Source: Acidobacteriota bacterium
Lineage (GTDB): Bacteria > Acidobacteriota > UBA6911 > RPQK01 > DATIPO01
Reading direction: 5' to 3'
DNA length: 64,000 nt
NCBI GenBank assembly: GCA_035471785.1
Contig: DATIPQ010000145.1
Span: 18,167-82,166 of the forward strand
Shown piece after piece: positions 11,676 through 20,622 of this stretch (positions are counted from its first letter, which is position 1; each line of letters starts with the position of its first letter). A program made the translations under genes and the position numbers. The notes under the pieces are model-generated. The model saw only the letters and a program-made list of their open reading frames with translations. It was not told the origin of the DNA and did no database searches.

Positions 11676-11901
11676 GCAGTTTGAAGAGGCTCTGGGCCGC
11701 CTCGAGGAGATCGTCGGCGAACTGGAAAAAGGAGAGGCCTCGCTGGAGGAGTCCTTGAAGCTTTTCGAAGAAGGCATCAAGATCTCCCAGTTCTGCGGCG
11801 AGAAGCTGGATGAAGCCGAGCGCAAGGTGGAAATCCTGCTGCGCAAGGGAGGCAAGGACGTGGAAGAGCCTTTCGATGCGCCCGAAGAGGAGGATTCGTG
11901 A
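11665..11901 (+). CDS. xseB: Exodeoxyribonuclease VII small subunit
   Basis: Small helical subunit that assembles in several copies on XseA. The 78-residue protein has the family signature FEEALGRLEEIVGELEKGE followed by LEESLKLFEEGIK, and an acidic tail. ATG 11665 lies inside the last codons of xseA and is preceded by GGAAAGG. The in-frame TTG at 11644 would add seven residues and lies further inside xseA, so it is less likely. The stop codon overlaps the GTG start of the next gene by four bases (GTGA), giving a tightly coupled xseA-xseB-ispA set, an order common in bacteria. Confidence 0.95.
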   Translation: MKYKQFEEALGRLEEIVGELEKGEASLEESLKLFEEGIKISQFCGEKLDEAERKVEILLRKGGKDVEEPFDAPEEEDS

Positions 11902-12839
11902 GTTCCTCGCCTTCAACCGAGCAGGGCGGCCGGCAGTCGCCCTCGGCGGACTTCCCGGCCTACATGAAAGCCCAGGCCGAGATCATCGACCGGCGTCTGG
12001 ACGAGTTCTTGCCGCCTCCCGAGCAGCCCCCCGCCGTTATCCACGAGGCCATGCGCTACGCCATGTTCGCCGGCGGAAAGAGGCTGCGGCCGGTGCTGGC
12101 CGTGACCGTGGCCGAGGCCCTGCAAGGGCCCATGCATCAAGTCCTGCCTCTGGCCTGCGGACTCGAGATGATTCACTGCTTCTCCCTCATCCACGACGAT
12201 CTGCCGGCCATGGACGACGACGACTTCCGCCGCGGAAAGCCCACCCTGCACCGCTGCTATGACGAGGCGGTGGCAATTCTGGCGGGGGACGCGCTGCTCA
12301 ACCTGGCTTTGCAGGTGGTCTCCGAGACTCCCTGCCAGGACGCCCGGCAAGTCCGCCGCGTGCTGGAGGTGCTGGGACGCCTGTGCCGGGCTACCGGCAG
12401 CGTGGGAGGAATGATCGCCGGGCAAGTCGAAGACATGTCCAGCCAGGGACAGGAATTCGACGCCGACCGCCTGCATCTCATCCACAGCGCCAAGACGGGC
12501 GCGCTGATCACGGCCGCGGTGGAATGCTCGGCGCTGCTTTGCGGAGCCTCCCAAGAAGACCTGCGCCGCCTGGGAGCCTACGGCCGCCACATCGGACTGG
12601 CCTTTCAAGTCGTGGACGATATTCTCGACGTCGAAGGCTCCAGGCAGCAACTGGGAAAGTCGGCCGGCAAGGACCAAGCCGCCGCCAAGGCCACATTTCC
12701 GTCACTGTACGGCGTCGAGGAAAGCCGCCGCATGGCCGAGGAACTGGTGGAGAAGGCCGTGGCCGAGGTGTCTTTCCTGGGCGACCGCGCCAGGATGCTC
12801 TGCGAGCTGGCCCGCTTTATCTCCGTTCGGCGCTTTTGA
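11898..12839 (+). CDS. ispA: Polyprenyl (farnesyl/geranylgeranyl) diphosphate synthase
   Basis: Prenyl chain-elongating synthase that condenses isopentenyl diphosphate with allylic diphosphates in isoprenoid synthesis. The first Asp-rich motif DDLPAMD (100-106) has the two-residue insertion typical of bacterial type II FPP synthases. The second Asp-rich motif is DDILD (240-244). Other conserved segments are GGKRLRP (59-65) and the C-terminal KATFPSLYG. The length of 313 residues is slightly longer than E. coli IspA because of a polar N-terminal extension. The GTG start at 11898 overlaps the xseB stop and has GAGGAGG just upstream. The product could be C15 or C20. The dxs gene that often follows ispA is absent. 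Confidence 0.93.
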   Translation: MSSSPSTEQGGRQSPSADFPAYMKAQAEIIDRRLDEFLPPPEQPPAVIHEAMRYAMFAGGKRLRPVLAVTVAEALQGPMHQVLPLACGLEMIHCFSLIHDDLPAMDDDDFRRGKPTLHRCYDEAVAILAGDALLNLALQVVSETPCQDARQVRRVLEVLGRLCRATGSVGGMIAGQVEDMSSQGQEFDADRLHLIHSAKTGALITAAVECSALLCGASQEDLRRLGAYGRHIGLAFQVVDDILDVEGSRQQLGKSAGKDQAAAKATFPSLYGVEESRRMAEELVEKAVAEVSFLGDRARMLCELARFISVRRF

Positions 12840-12887
12840 CGGAATCCTCGCCGGCAGGCTTGGCCGCCCTCCCGCAACGCCGCCTCC

Positions 12888-13206
12888 ATCGCCGCAAGGA
12901 TGCGCCTCCCACCAGGTTGTCTCCTCTCGCTCCCACGAGGCATGTCGCTCTCTGCAAGGTGGGTTGCCCCCCTCAGACCGGCCCGCAAGATCGAGGGACG
13001 GATTGACGGCTTGGGACGACTCAGCCGGCGGCGGAGTTGGTGTGTGGAGACGATTGTCGGCGGGTGGGAGGCGCATCCTTGCGGCGATTCCCACCGGAGT
13101 TTCAAGCGACCGCTCTGCTAATTCCTCTATGAACTGTCAGGCCAGGCACAAAACGGCGAGCCGTACCGCATCCTCCTGCCCATCGGCGCGGGGATGCGCC
13201 TCCCAT
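12888..13206. repeat. Cluster of inverted 26-base repeats in a 386-base gene-free spacer
   Basis: The gap between ispA and the next gene holds no credible gene. It contains three copies of a sequence with core GGATGCGCCTCCCA. Copy 1 (12888-12913) and copy 2 (13063-13088) are perfect 26-base inverted repeats of each other. Copy 3 (13181-13206) is in the orientation of copy 1 with about three mismatches. A shorter related stretch, GTGGGAGGCGC, occurs in the gap at 63834-63844. The short open frames crossing this stretch have no recognisable product. The copies could form long hairpins or be remnants of a small interspersed repeat family. Confidence 0.8.
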
Positions 13207-13225
13207 GGGACTCGGCAAGTCCGTC

Positions 13226-13414
13226 TCAGTACTGGCTCTTCTTGACAGGGTTGCGGTTCATGTAGCTGCGCACAGCCACTTCGATCAGTTCGTTGACCTG
13301 GAACCCTTTGTGCAAGCTGTAGATCTTCATCTCGTTGATGAACTGGCGCTGGAAGGTGGTGGTGAAGTTCGATTTCTTGGCCGGTGATTCTTTAACCATT
13401 GTCGTGTGCATCAT
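13226..13414 (-). CDS. Small ribbon-helix-helix-like protein
   Basis: A 62-residue protein, too small for a confident family call. Residues 17-54 follow the MetJ/Arc ribbon-helix-helix pattern: a short polar strand (NFTTTFQRQ), a first helix (FINEMKIYSLHKG) and a second helix (QVNELIEVAVRSYMN). The N-terminus is basic and the tail is Lys-rich, as expected for a DNA-binding dimer. The start may be ATG 13414, 13411 or 13399 (MVKESPAKK). The ribosome site is weak (GGAAG well upstream). It sits downstream of glnS on the same strand, 76 bases after its stop, and could be co-transcribed. No toxin gene is visible next to it, so an antitoxin role is not supported. A solitary regulator is the best guess. 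Confidence 0.6.
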   Translation of the reverse strand: MMHTTMVKESPAKKSNFTTTFQRQFINEMKIYSLHKGFQVNELIEVAVRSYMNRNPVKKSQY

Positions 13415-13490
13415 TGTAGACGCGAAGCTTCCGCTTGTCTTGTTCTAAGGCAAACCGCCTGACAAGTGTTGCGGGATTGTTGCTTCTCTT

Positions 13491-15206
<1,716 letters not shown>

Positions 15207-15274
15207 AAACAAAGCGTGATCTTAGCACAACGCCTCATGGCGCCTGGAATCCGCGCCGGTCGGCGGGCGGCGGC

Positions 15275-16519
15275 TCAGAGCTTCTCGACCTCGCTGCGCG
15301 AGAGCAGGAAGGTCAAGGCCGCCGTAGCCAGCAGGCCGGCGTTGATGGCCAGGGCCAGGGGAGGGGAGAGGCGCGAGGCCACCCACCCTGTAGCCAGGTC
15401 GCCCGCCGGCATCCCCCCTCGAAAGGAGAGCATGAAGACGCTCATCACGCGTCCCCGCATCTCGTCCTCGACGGCCAACTGGATGAGGGCGTTAATGGAG
15501 GCGATCAGGGTCAGCATGGCCATGCCGCCCAAGAAGAGCAGCACGTAGCTGAGAGGCAGCAGGCGGGAAAAGGCGAAGCCCACCAGGATGGCGGCGAAAA
15601 CGAGCTGCAGGAAGAGAGTCACCAGGCCGCGCCGCTTCATTTCCGAGTAAGAGGCGTAGATCAGGGCCCCCGTGACCGAGCCGGCCGCCGAGACCGTCAT
15701 CATGTAGGAGTAGGTGCGGGCGTCGCCGGCAAAGATGTCCTTCGCGAAGACCGGCAACTGGGTGAGAAGGGGCACGCCGCAGAAGGAAGTGATCACTCCC
15801 ATCAGGCTGAGCTGCCACAGCGCCGCCTTGTCGAAGAGATAGCTGAGTCCGTGACGGATGTCGCCCATTACCGAGCGTCCGGTCTTGCGGGGAGTGAAAG
15901 AGACCCGGATGAGGTTGAGGCTGATGATGACGGCGATGAAGCTGAGCCCGTTAAAGGCGAAGCACAGGGTCGGCCCCACCCGGTCGAGCAGGATTCCGGC
16001 CAGCATGGGGCCCACCATGCGGGCCAGGTTGAACTGGGTGGAGTTGATGGCGATGGCGTTGGGCATGTCTTGGCGGTCGACCAGATTGGGCAGCAGCGCC
16101 TGATAGGCGGGGCCGCCGAAGGCCTGGGCCGTCCCCACCACGAAGACCAGCACCAGGAAGTGCCAGAGAGCGATGACGTCGAAGTAGACCAATCCAGTCA
16201 GCGTAAAGGCGCTGCTCATCTGGATGTACTGGGAGGCCAGAAGCTGCTTGCGCCGGTCCACCCGGTCGGCCACGGCTCCTCCCACCAGGGTGAAAAGGAT
16301 GAAAGGCAGCGAGCCCAGAAATCCCACCAGCCCAAGGTAGAAAGGGTCTTCGGTCATCTCGTAGACCAGCCAGCCTTGGGCGATTTGCTGAGTCCACGTT
16401 CCCGTGGTGGAGGTGAACGACCCCATCCACATGAGGCGGAAATCCCGGTAGGAGAAGGCTCTGAAGGTACGTTTGACGAGGGACGGTTTATCCCCAGCCG
16501 CGTCGGGTTGCTGGGCCAT
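15275..16519 (-). CDS. MFS transporter, EntS/MFS_3 type
   Basis: Inner-membrane transporter of the major facilitator superfamily, most like the EntS-type exporters (MFS_3). About ten to twelve hydrophobic segments span 414 residues. The cytoplasmic loop motif GGAVADRVDRRK (MFS motif A) lies after the second segment. SFRGGMPAGDLATGWVASRL in the C-terminal half is typical of this subgroup. The N-terminal helix FRAFSYRDFRLMWMGSFTS is also a hallmark. The substrate cannot be told; relatives export siderophores or drugs. It lies 68 bases downstream of glnS start on the same strand and is transcribed away from the ABHD18-like gene, with about 65 bases between the two starts. Confidence 0.85.
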   Translation of the reverse strand: MAQQPDAAGDKPSLVKRTFRAFSYRDFRLMWMGSFTSTTGTWTQQIAQGWLVYEMTEDPFYLGLVGFLGSLPFILFTLVGGAVADRVDRRKQLLASQYIQMSSAFTLTGLVYFDVIALWHFLVLVFVVGTAQAFGGPAYQALLPNLVDRQDMPNAIAINSTQFNLARMVGPMLAGILLDRVGPTLCFAFNGLSFIAVIISLNLIRVSFTPRKTGRSVMGDIRHGLSYLFDKAALWQLSLMGVITSFCGVPLLTQLPVFAKDIFAGDARTYSYMMTVSAAGSVTGALIYASYSEMKRRGLVTLFLQLVFAAILVGFAFSRLLPLSYVLLFLGGMAMLTLIASINALIQLAVEDEMRGRVMSVFMLSFRGGMPAGDLATGWVASRLSPPLALAINAGLLATAALTFLLSRSEVEKL

Positions 16520-16585
16520 CGTTACTTAGATGCGCCCCTTGGCTGAGCGGATTCGCCTGATTTCGTGGTATTTTCTGACGCTGTC

Positions 16586-17605
16586 ATGAGTCTCTACGGG
16601 CGCATCATGCATTGGCGCGAACGGGTGCTGACGCAGCGCGACACCCACCGCAAGGTCTATCCCTTCGAGTGGGGACTGGAATGGCTGGGGATGGAAGGCA
16701 ACGGCCGGCCCCCCTTGCAGGTGCTGCTCGATCTGGCCCAGGACTCGCTCAGCGACTCGGAAGCCTTTTTCGCCCTCCCGGAGGAGCACGTCAGGGGACG
16801 CTGGGCCAAGCGCGGCGACCATCTCGAGTTCGAGTCCCCCGCCGACTGCCTGCTGGAGCAGAACAACCGCGTGCGCTGCCGCGTCTTCGAGGCGCCGGCT
16901 TCACGGCGGGCGGTGGTGGTGCTGCCCCAGTGGAACGCCGACGAAGAGAGTCACGTGGGGTTGTGCCGCGTCCTCAGCAAGCTGGGAATCACGGCGGTGC
17001 GACATGCCTTGCCTTTTCATGAACACCGGCGCCCCCAGGGCATGGTTCGGGCCGACTACATGGTCAGTCCCAACATCGGGCGCACCATCCACGCCGTCCG
17101 CCAGGCCGTGCTCGAAACCCGGCGTCTCGTTCACTTGCTGGGCGAGAAAGGTTACCGGCACATCGGCGTGATGGGCACCAGCATCGGATCATGCGTGGGT
17201 TACCTGAGCTTCCTCCACGAACCGCTTCTCAAGACGGGAGTCTTCAACTTCGTCTCGGGATGGTTCGCCGACGTGGTCTGGCAGGGAAATGCCACCCGCT
17301 ATGTTCGCCGGGGTCTGGAAGGCCGCGTCAGCCTGGAAGACCTGCGCCGCTGCTGGGCTCCCATCAGTCCCATGGCCTACGTGCAGCGGGCGGCGGCCGA
17401 CAGGCGCCGTCACCTGCTCATCTCGGCCCGCTATGACCTGACCTTCTTGCCCGAAATGAGCGAGGAGGTCTTCAAAGCCTACCGCCGCTACGGAGGACGC
17501 CCCGAGGTGGCCTACCTGCCCTGCGGTCACTACACGACCGCCCGCTTCCCCTTCAAATACCTGGACGGATGGCACATCTGCCGATATCTCCGCCGCCATT
17601 TGTAG
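16586..17605 (+). CDS. ABHD18-like alpha/beta hydrolase
   Basis: Predicted serine hydrolase resembling the ABHD18 / abhydrolase_18 family of unknown substrate. The nucleophile elbow appears as GVMGTSIGSCVG, giving Ser in a GTSIG motif. A preceding strand carries VVVLPQWNADEESH with the likely oxyanion-hole region. The candidate acid is Asp in LLISARYDLTFLP and the candidate His is in YLPCGHYTTARFP. There is no signal peptide, so it is likely cytoplasmic. The start is uncertain: ATG 16586 (MSLYGRIMHW) is chosen over GTG 16565, and neither has a clear ribosome site. The distal side is followed by about 230 bases without a supported gene and then a repeat element. Confidence 0.75.
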   Translation: MSLYGRIMHWRERVLTQRDTHRKVYPFEWGLEWLGMEGNGRPPLQVLLDLAQDSLSDSEAFFALPEEHVRGRWAKRGDHLEFESPADCLLEQNNRVRCRVFEAPASRRAVVVLPQWNADEESHVGLCRVLSKLGITAVRHALPFHEHRRPQGMVRADYMVSPNIGRTIHAVRQAVLETRRLVHLLGEKGYRHIGVMGTSIGSCVGYLSFLHEPLLKTGVFNFVSGWFADVVWQGNATRYVRRGLEGRVSLEDLRRCWAPISPMAYVQRAAADRRRHLLISARYDLTFLPEMSEEVFKAYRRYGGRPEVAYLPCGHYTTARFPFKYLDGWHICRYLRRHL

Positions 17606-17829
17606 TGGGAAGAATCGAGGAATTCCCAGGTCGCCGGGAAAAATGTCAGAGGCGCTTGCTAAAGTCCCGCACATAACCTTCCAGGAGCTCCTGCCAACGA
17701 TCCTGGAAGACTTGGAGAAGAGAAGGGCGTACATCAAGCCATCCAGCCTCTTTCAGCCTCTCTGCAAAAGCCTGGAACGCCCTTCTCTCCTTCGGGTTTC
17801 CCCTCCCGAGACTCAAGATTCTGGCGCAT
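17606..17829. other. Gene-free stretch with possible remnant open frame
   Basis: No gene is supported here. A weak hairpin (TGGGAA/TTCCCA) follows the upstream stop codon. A 62-codon open frame on the minus strand (17646-17834, containing ERLKEAGWLDVRPSLLQVF) and another on the plus strand overlap each other. Neither has a convincing ribosome site. The minus-strand frame begins at the very edge of the neighbouring repeat. It could be the fossil end of a gene disrupted long ago, but nothing in it is recognisable. Confidence 0.4.
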
Positions 17830-18018
17830 TGCACTGATCTTTATTGAGCCGGGGCCCTCCGCTTTTGTCCCTGACAGGGACAGATTCGCCAGCCCAGCCC
17901 CGGCGAGCGCGAGCGACACGGCGGCGCCACCCTGGGTTTCAGACGGCCAAGGTCCCAACGCATCTGAAAGCGTGGAACAACGCGACAGGGTGGCTCAAAC
18001 TTCGCCGCACTGCACTAA
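17830..18018 (-). repeat. Interspersed repeat copy A (about 190 bases)
   Basis: Read on the minus strand, this element begins TTAGTGCAGTGC, then GAGCCACCCTGTCGCGTTG, CACGCTTTCAG and GCCGTCTGAAACCCAGGG. It continues through a GC-rich block rich in CGCTCGCGCTCGCC. It closes with the palindrome TGTCCCTGTCAGGGACA, then GGCCCCGGCTCA and CAGTGCA. It matches copies B and C very closely over the first 130 bases. Relative to copy B it lacks about 95 internal bases. Its left end contains the TAG stop codon of the adjacent TPR gene. It is a non-coding, hairpin-rich element of the MITE or REP kind; no transposase is nearby. Confidence 0.85.
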
Positions 18019-19277
18019 TCCGTGGTGCTCAAGGTTTCGGCCATGCGCACGGCTTCCTCGTGGGAGAGTGCGCGCTCCAGATTGACCGTGGTGATGGCGG
18101 CGGCCCGTTGGTAGGCCTCGCGGGCCTTCTCGTTCTGGCCGTCCTTGTGATAAGCGCGCGCCAGCAGGGTCTGGTGGAAGGGATCGTTGTTGGCGGCTTG
18201 TTCCAGGTGGTCGATGGCGGCCTTGTAGTCGCCGGCCTCCAGTTTCAGGTAACCGGCCAGGTAGTGGTAGGCGGGCTCGAACTGAGCGGCTGCGGAACCG
18301 CCTTCGTCCATGGCCTCGCGCACCCACTCGGCCTCGGCCCAGGCCTCTTCATGGCGTCCCATCTTGGCCAGAGTGCGTCCGCGGCCGTGATGGTAGCGTC
18401 CCACCCAGGTCTGCATCTGTTGCTCGGGAAGTCCTGATCCCTCCAACGACTTCAGACCTTTCTCGTAGTCGGCCATGGCCGCTTCCAGGCGCCCGTCCTC
18501 CAGATTGATGCGGGCACGCATGTTGTGAATGAACACGGGCGGGAAGTTCTGGACGTTGGGCGACGCCATATAGCCCTCGAGAGCCTCGTCGACGGCTTTG
18601 AGGGCCTGATCGGTCTGGCCTTGATGGACCCGCGACAGAATGGTGCCGAAGTGCAGTCCGAAAGCGAAACCGTCTGCCTTGGCCATTCCCTTGGCGTAGG
18701 TCTTGCGCGCTTTGTCGTACCTGCCGTCGACCATCTGGCAGTTGCCCTTGAAGAAAAAGATGCGGGGCGTGTCATGGTTCAGTTCATAGGCCCGGTCGAA
18801 GGCCCGGCAGGCCGTATCGGGATCGGTGCCCATGGCCAGTTGACCCACCAGCATGTGGGCCCGACGCTCATCGGGATAGAGCCGTGCCATCTCCTGGAAG
18901 GCCTTGAGGGCATCGGGAGCGCTTTGGCCGCGGATAAACTTGGCTCCCTTGAGATAGAGCTTCTCGCCCTCGGTCATGCTCTCGGAGAGCTCGTCGGCTT
19001 TGGCCAGCATTTCCTGGGCTTGGGGGTTGGGTTGGAACTGGCTGGCGACCATGTGGGCGAATCCCCAATCGGGAGCGGCTTGCAGCAGCTCCTGAGCCTT
19101 GGCCGCCAGAGTCGGACCCGGCTGAAAGTTCTCGATCCCATGAGTAATCTCTTCCACCAGTTCGATCGCTTGCTGGGAATCGGTGGAGTATTGAATCGTC
19201 TTCTCGGCGGCCAGCATCCAGCCGGACGCCAGCAGAACAACAGCTAGCAGAGCCGTGCTTTTGCTCAACAGCTTCAT
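18015..19277 (-). CDS. Secreted TPR-repeat protein
   Basis: A signal peptide (KLLSKSTALLAVVLLASGWMLAAE) precedes about 400 residues of helical TPR-like repeats, such as ALKAFQEMARLYPDERRAHML and AIDHLEQAANNDPFHQTLLARAYHKDGQNEKAREAYQRAA. It is probably periplasmic or surface-exposed and mediates protein contacts; no enzymatic motif is seen. A strong GGAGGAGG site precedes ATG 19277. The first mature residues (YSTDSQQAIELVEEITHGIE) resemble those of the TPR protein at 35693-36508, so the two look like paralogues. The stop codon TAG lies exactly inside the terminus of repeat copy A. About 230 bases upstream before the Hsp20 terminator should hold its promoter, but no clear -35/-10 pair stands out. 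Confidence 0.85.
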   Translation of the reverse strand: MKLLSKSTALLAVVLLASGWMLAAEKTIQYSTDSQQAIELVEEITHGIENFQPGPTLAAKAQELLQAAPDWGFAHMVASQFQPNPQAQEMLAKADELSESMTEGEKLYLKGAKFIRGQSAPDALKAFQEMARLYPDERRAHMLVGQLAMGTDPDTACRAFDRAYELNHDTPRIFFFKGNCQMVDGRYDKARKTYAKGMAKADGFAFGLHFGTILSRVHQGQTDQALKAVDEALEGYMASPNVQNFPPVFIHNMRARINLEDGRLEAAMADYEKGLKSLEGSGLPEQQMQTWVGRYHHGRGRTLAKMGRHEEAWAEAEWVREAMDEGGSAAAQFEPAYHYLAGYLKLEAGDYKAAIDHLEQAANNDPFHQTLLARAYHKDGQNEKAREAYQRAAAITTVNLERALSHEEAVRMAETLSTTD

Positions 19278-19507
19278 ATTTGGCCTCCTCCTTGTTACGG
19301 TTGTTCCTCCACGGGCGAGATCAGGATGTAGGAAGGACGCAGGCCGGTTTCGCCTCGCTAAAACGAGAGGTCATGCCGGCCTTCACGTCGGTGCTTTCGT
19401 CTCATCCGGATTCGCCAGAACAAACGTCGTCACAAGCTGGTTCGTTCCAAAAAGATAGGCTTTGCAAAAGCACTGGCGGAGACGAATGGGCGCCTGTGTC
19501 CAGACAC
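19278..19507 (-). other. Leader/promoter region of the TPR gene
   Basis: This stretch contains no supported gene. On the minus strand it should include the promoter and leader of the TPR protein gene. A GC-rich inverted pair GGCCGG...CCGGCC (about 19343-19382) flanking GTTTTAGCGAGG could form a leader hairpin. I see no convincing consensus promoter or known riboswitch fold. Confidence 0.35.
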
Positions 19508-19544
19508 AAAAAAAAGAGGAGACGCGGCTCGCCGCGTCTCCTCT
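19508..19544 (-). terminator. Intrinsic terminator of the Hsp20 operon
   Basis: Read leftwards, a perfect 13-base-pair stem (AGAGGAGACGCGG with its complement CCGCGTCTCCTCT) encloses a four-base loop CGAG and is followed directly by eight T residues. It lies about 45 bases after the stop codon of the second Hsp20 gene. This is a textbook rho-independent terminator for the minus strand. Confidence 0.95.
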
Positions 19545-19588
19545 GCCAAGACGGACCCGAATCGGTTCTGTGGAAACCGAGGGTCGTT

Positions 19589-20005
19589 CTAATGGACTTC
19601 GATGTCGATCTGCTTGGGCTTGGCTTCCTCCCGCTTGGGCAGCGTCAGCATCAGCAGACCGTTCTTGAGATTGGCGCTGATCTTCTCGGGATCGACGTTG
19701 CGGGGCAGCGTGAAGTTGCGCTCGAAGCGTCCGTAGCGGCGCTCGATGCGGTGGTACTCGTCGTCCTTGCGCTCGAGCGAACGCTCGCCCGAGATGCTGA
19801 GCACGCCGTCCTCGACGGAGATGTTGATGTCGTTCTTCTCGAAGCCGGGCACCTCGGCCGTGAAGGTCATGGAATTTGCGTCCTCGGCTACATCCACGGC
19901 CGGTCTCCAACCGCGCGACACTTCGGGAAAGCTGCGGTTGAAGAAGTTCCCGATAGCCTCGTCGAAGAATTTCTGTACGTCGTTGGTCCTCATCAAGTTG
20001 GTCAT
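19589..20005 (-). CDS. Small heat-shock protein, Hsp20 family (second of tandem pair)
   Basis: ATP-independent holdase chaperone that binds unfolding proteins in the cytoplasm. The alpha-crystallin domain spans about residues 38-138. It carries VDVAEDANSMTFTAEVPGF, the strand INISVEDGVLSISGER, and the conserved LKNGLLMLTLPK near the end in place of the usual A-x-x-n-GVL motif. The N-terminal arm is short (FFDEAIGNFFNRSFPE). There is no C-terminal I-x-I tail beyond QIDIEVH, where the IDI triplet may serve. GAGGAGG precedes ATG 20005. The gene lies 45 bases after its paralogue and ends at a strong terminator, so the two form a small operon. Confidence 0.95.
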   Translation of the reverse strand: MTNLMRTNDVQKFFDEAIGNFFNRSFPEVSRGWRPAVDVAEDANSMTFTAEVPGFEKNDINISVEDGVLSISGERSLERKDDEYHRIERRYGRFERNFTLPRNVDPEKISANLKNGLLMLTLPKREEAKPKQIDIEVH

Positions 20006-20050
20006 TTCGTCTTCCTCCTCGATCTATCTGAGAGTGATGTCATTGCGTCC

Positions 20051-20494
20051 CTATTGGGCGTTTACCGCGATCTGGCGGGGCTTGGCCTCTTCCCGCTTGG
20101 GGATGGAGATGGTCAGCAGCCCATTCTTGAGGGAGGCGTTGATTCCCGCGGGGTCGACGTTGGTGGGCAGCGTGAAGCTGCGCTCGAAACGCCCGTAGGA
20201 CCGCTCAACGCGATGGAAGTGACGGCCTTCGTCCTCCTGCTGACGGCTGCGCTCTCCTGAAAGGGTGAGGGTGCCGTCCTCAACCGAGATATTGAGGTCT
20301 TCCTTGGTGAAGCCGGGCACCTCGGTGGTGAAGGTCAGGCCCTCGGAGTCCTCGTGGATGTCGACGGCCGGCAGCCAGCCCTTGGAGGCTTCGGGACGAT
20401 GACGTCCCGGCTCCAGGCTGGGAAAGGCCTGGTCGAAGAGACGAAAGGGCGAATTCGGGTATGGCAATTGGCGACGGATTCTCGTTAAAGTCAT
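20051..20494 (-). CDS. Small heat-shock protein, Hsp20 family (first of tandem pair)
   Basis: Paralogue of the following gene, with the same alpha-crystallin fold: VDIHEDSEGLTFTTEVPGF, LNISVEDGTLTLSGER, YGRFERSFTLP and LKNGLLTISIPKREEAKPRQ. The two proteins share long near-identical stretches in the core but have different N-terminal arms (here LPYPNSPFRLFDQAFPS), the part that usually controls oligomer size and client binding. AGGAGG lies just upstream of ATG 20494. The pair probably arose by tandem duplication and may form mixed oligomers. A candidate housekeeping-type promoter lies 60-90 bases upstream; I see no CIRCE element. Confidence 0.95.
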   Translation of the reverse strand: MTLTRIRRQLPYPNSPFRLFDQAFPSLEPGRHRPEASKGWLPAVDIHEDSEGLTFTTEVPGFTKEDLNISVEDGTLTLSGERSRQQEDEGRHFHRVERSYGRFERSFTLPTNVDPAGINASLKNGLLTISIPKREEAKPRQIAVNAQ

Positions 20495-20556
20495 TTATTC
20501 TTATCCTCCTGTAAATAGGAATGATTTAAAACTGCTTGCTTCCGACTACGTTTAGT

Positions 20557-20585
20557 GATTTAAGATGGCCCTGCGGGCTTGTCAA
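20557..20585 (-). promoter_or_regulatory. Candidate sigma-70 promoter of the Hsp20 operon
   Basis: On the minus strand a perfect -35 TTGACA (20580-20585) is followed after 17 bases by TAAATC (20557-20562), a moderate -10. It points at the Hsp20 pair, with transcription starting near 20550. Only the -35 is strong, so confidence is limited. No inverted repeat of the HrcA/CIRCE type is present. Confidence 0.4.
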
Positions 20586-20622
20586 GGATGAGGCCGAAAA
20601 AAATGGCGCCGGATGATCGCTT

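Noticed and set aside
9507-11855. 782-codon open frame antisense to hyuA and xseA
   Set aside because: Shadow frame produced by GC-rich codon use. The opposite strand encodes two well-recognised proteins, and this frame has no recognisable domain or ribosome site.
12900-13245. Short open frames in the ispA downstream spacer
   Set aside because: They cross inverted repeats, have no ribosome sites and no recognisable product.
13226-13414. Toxin-antitoxin pair
   Set aside because: Only one RHH-like gene is present; no toxin-like gene adjoins it.
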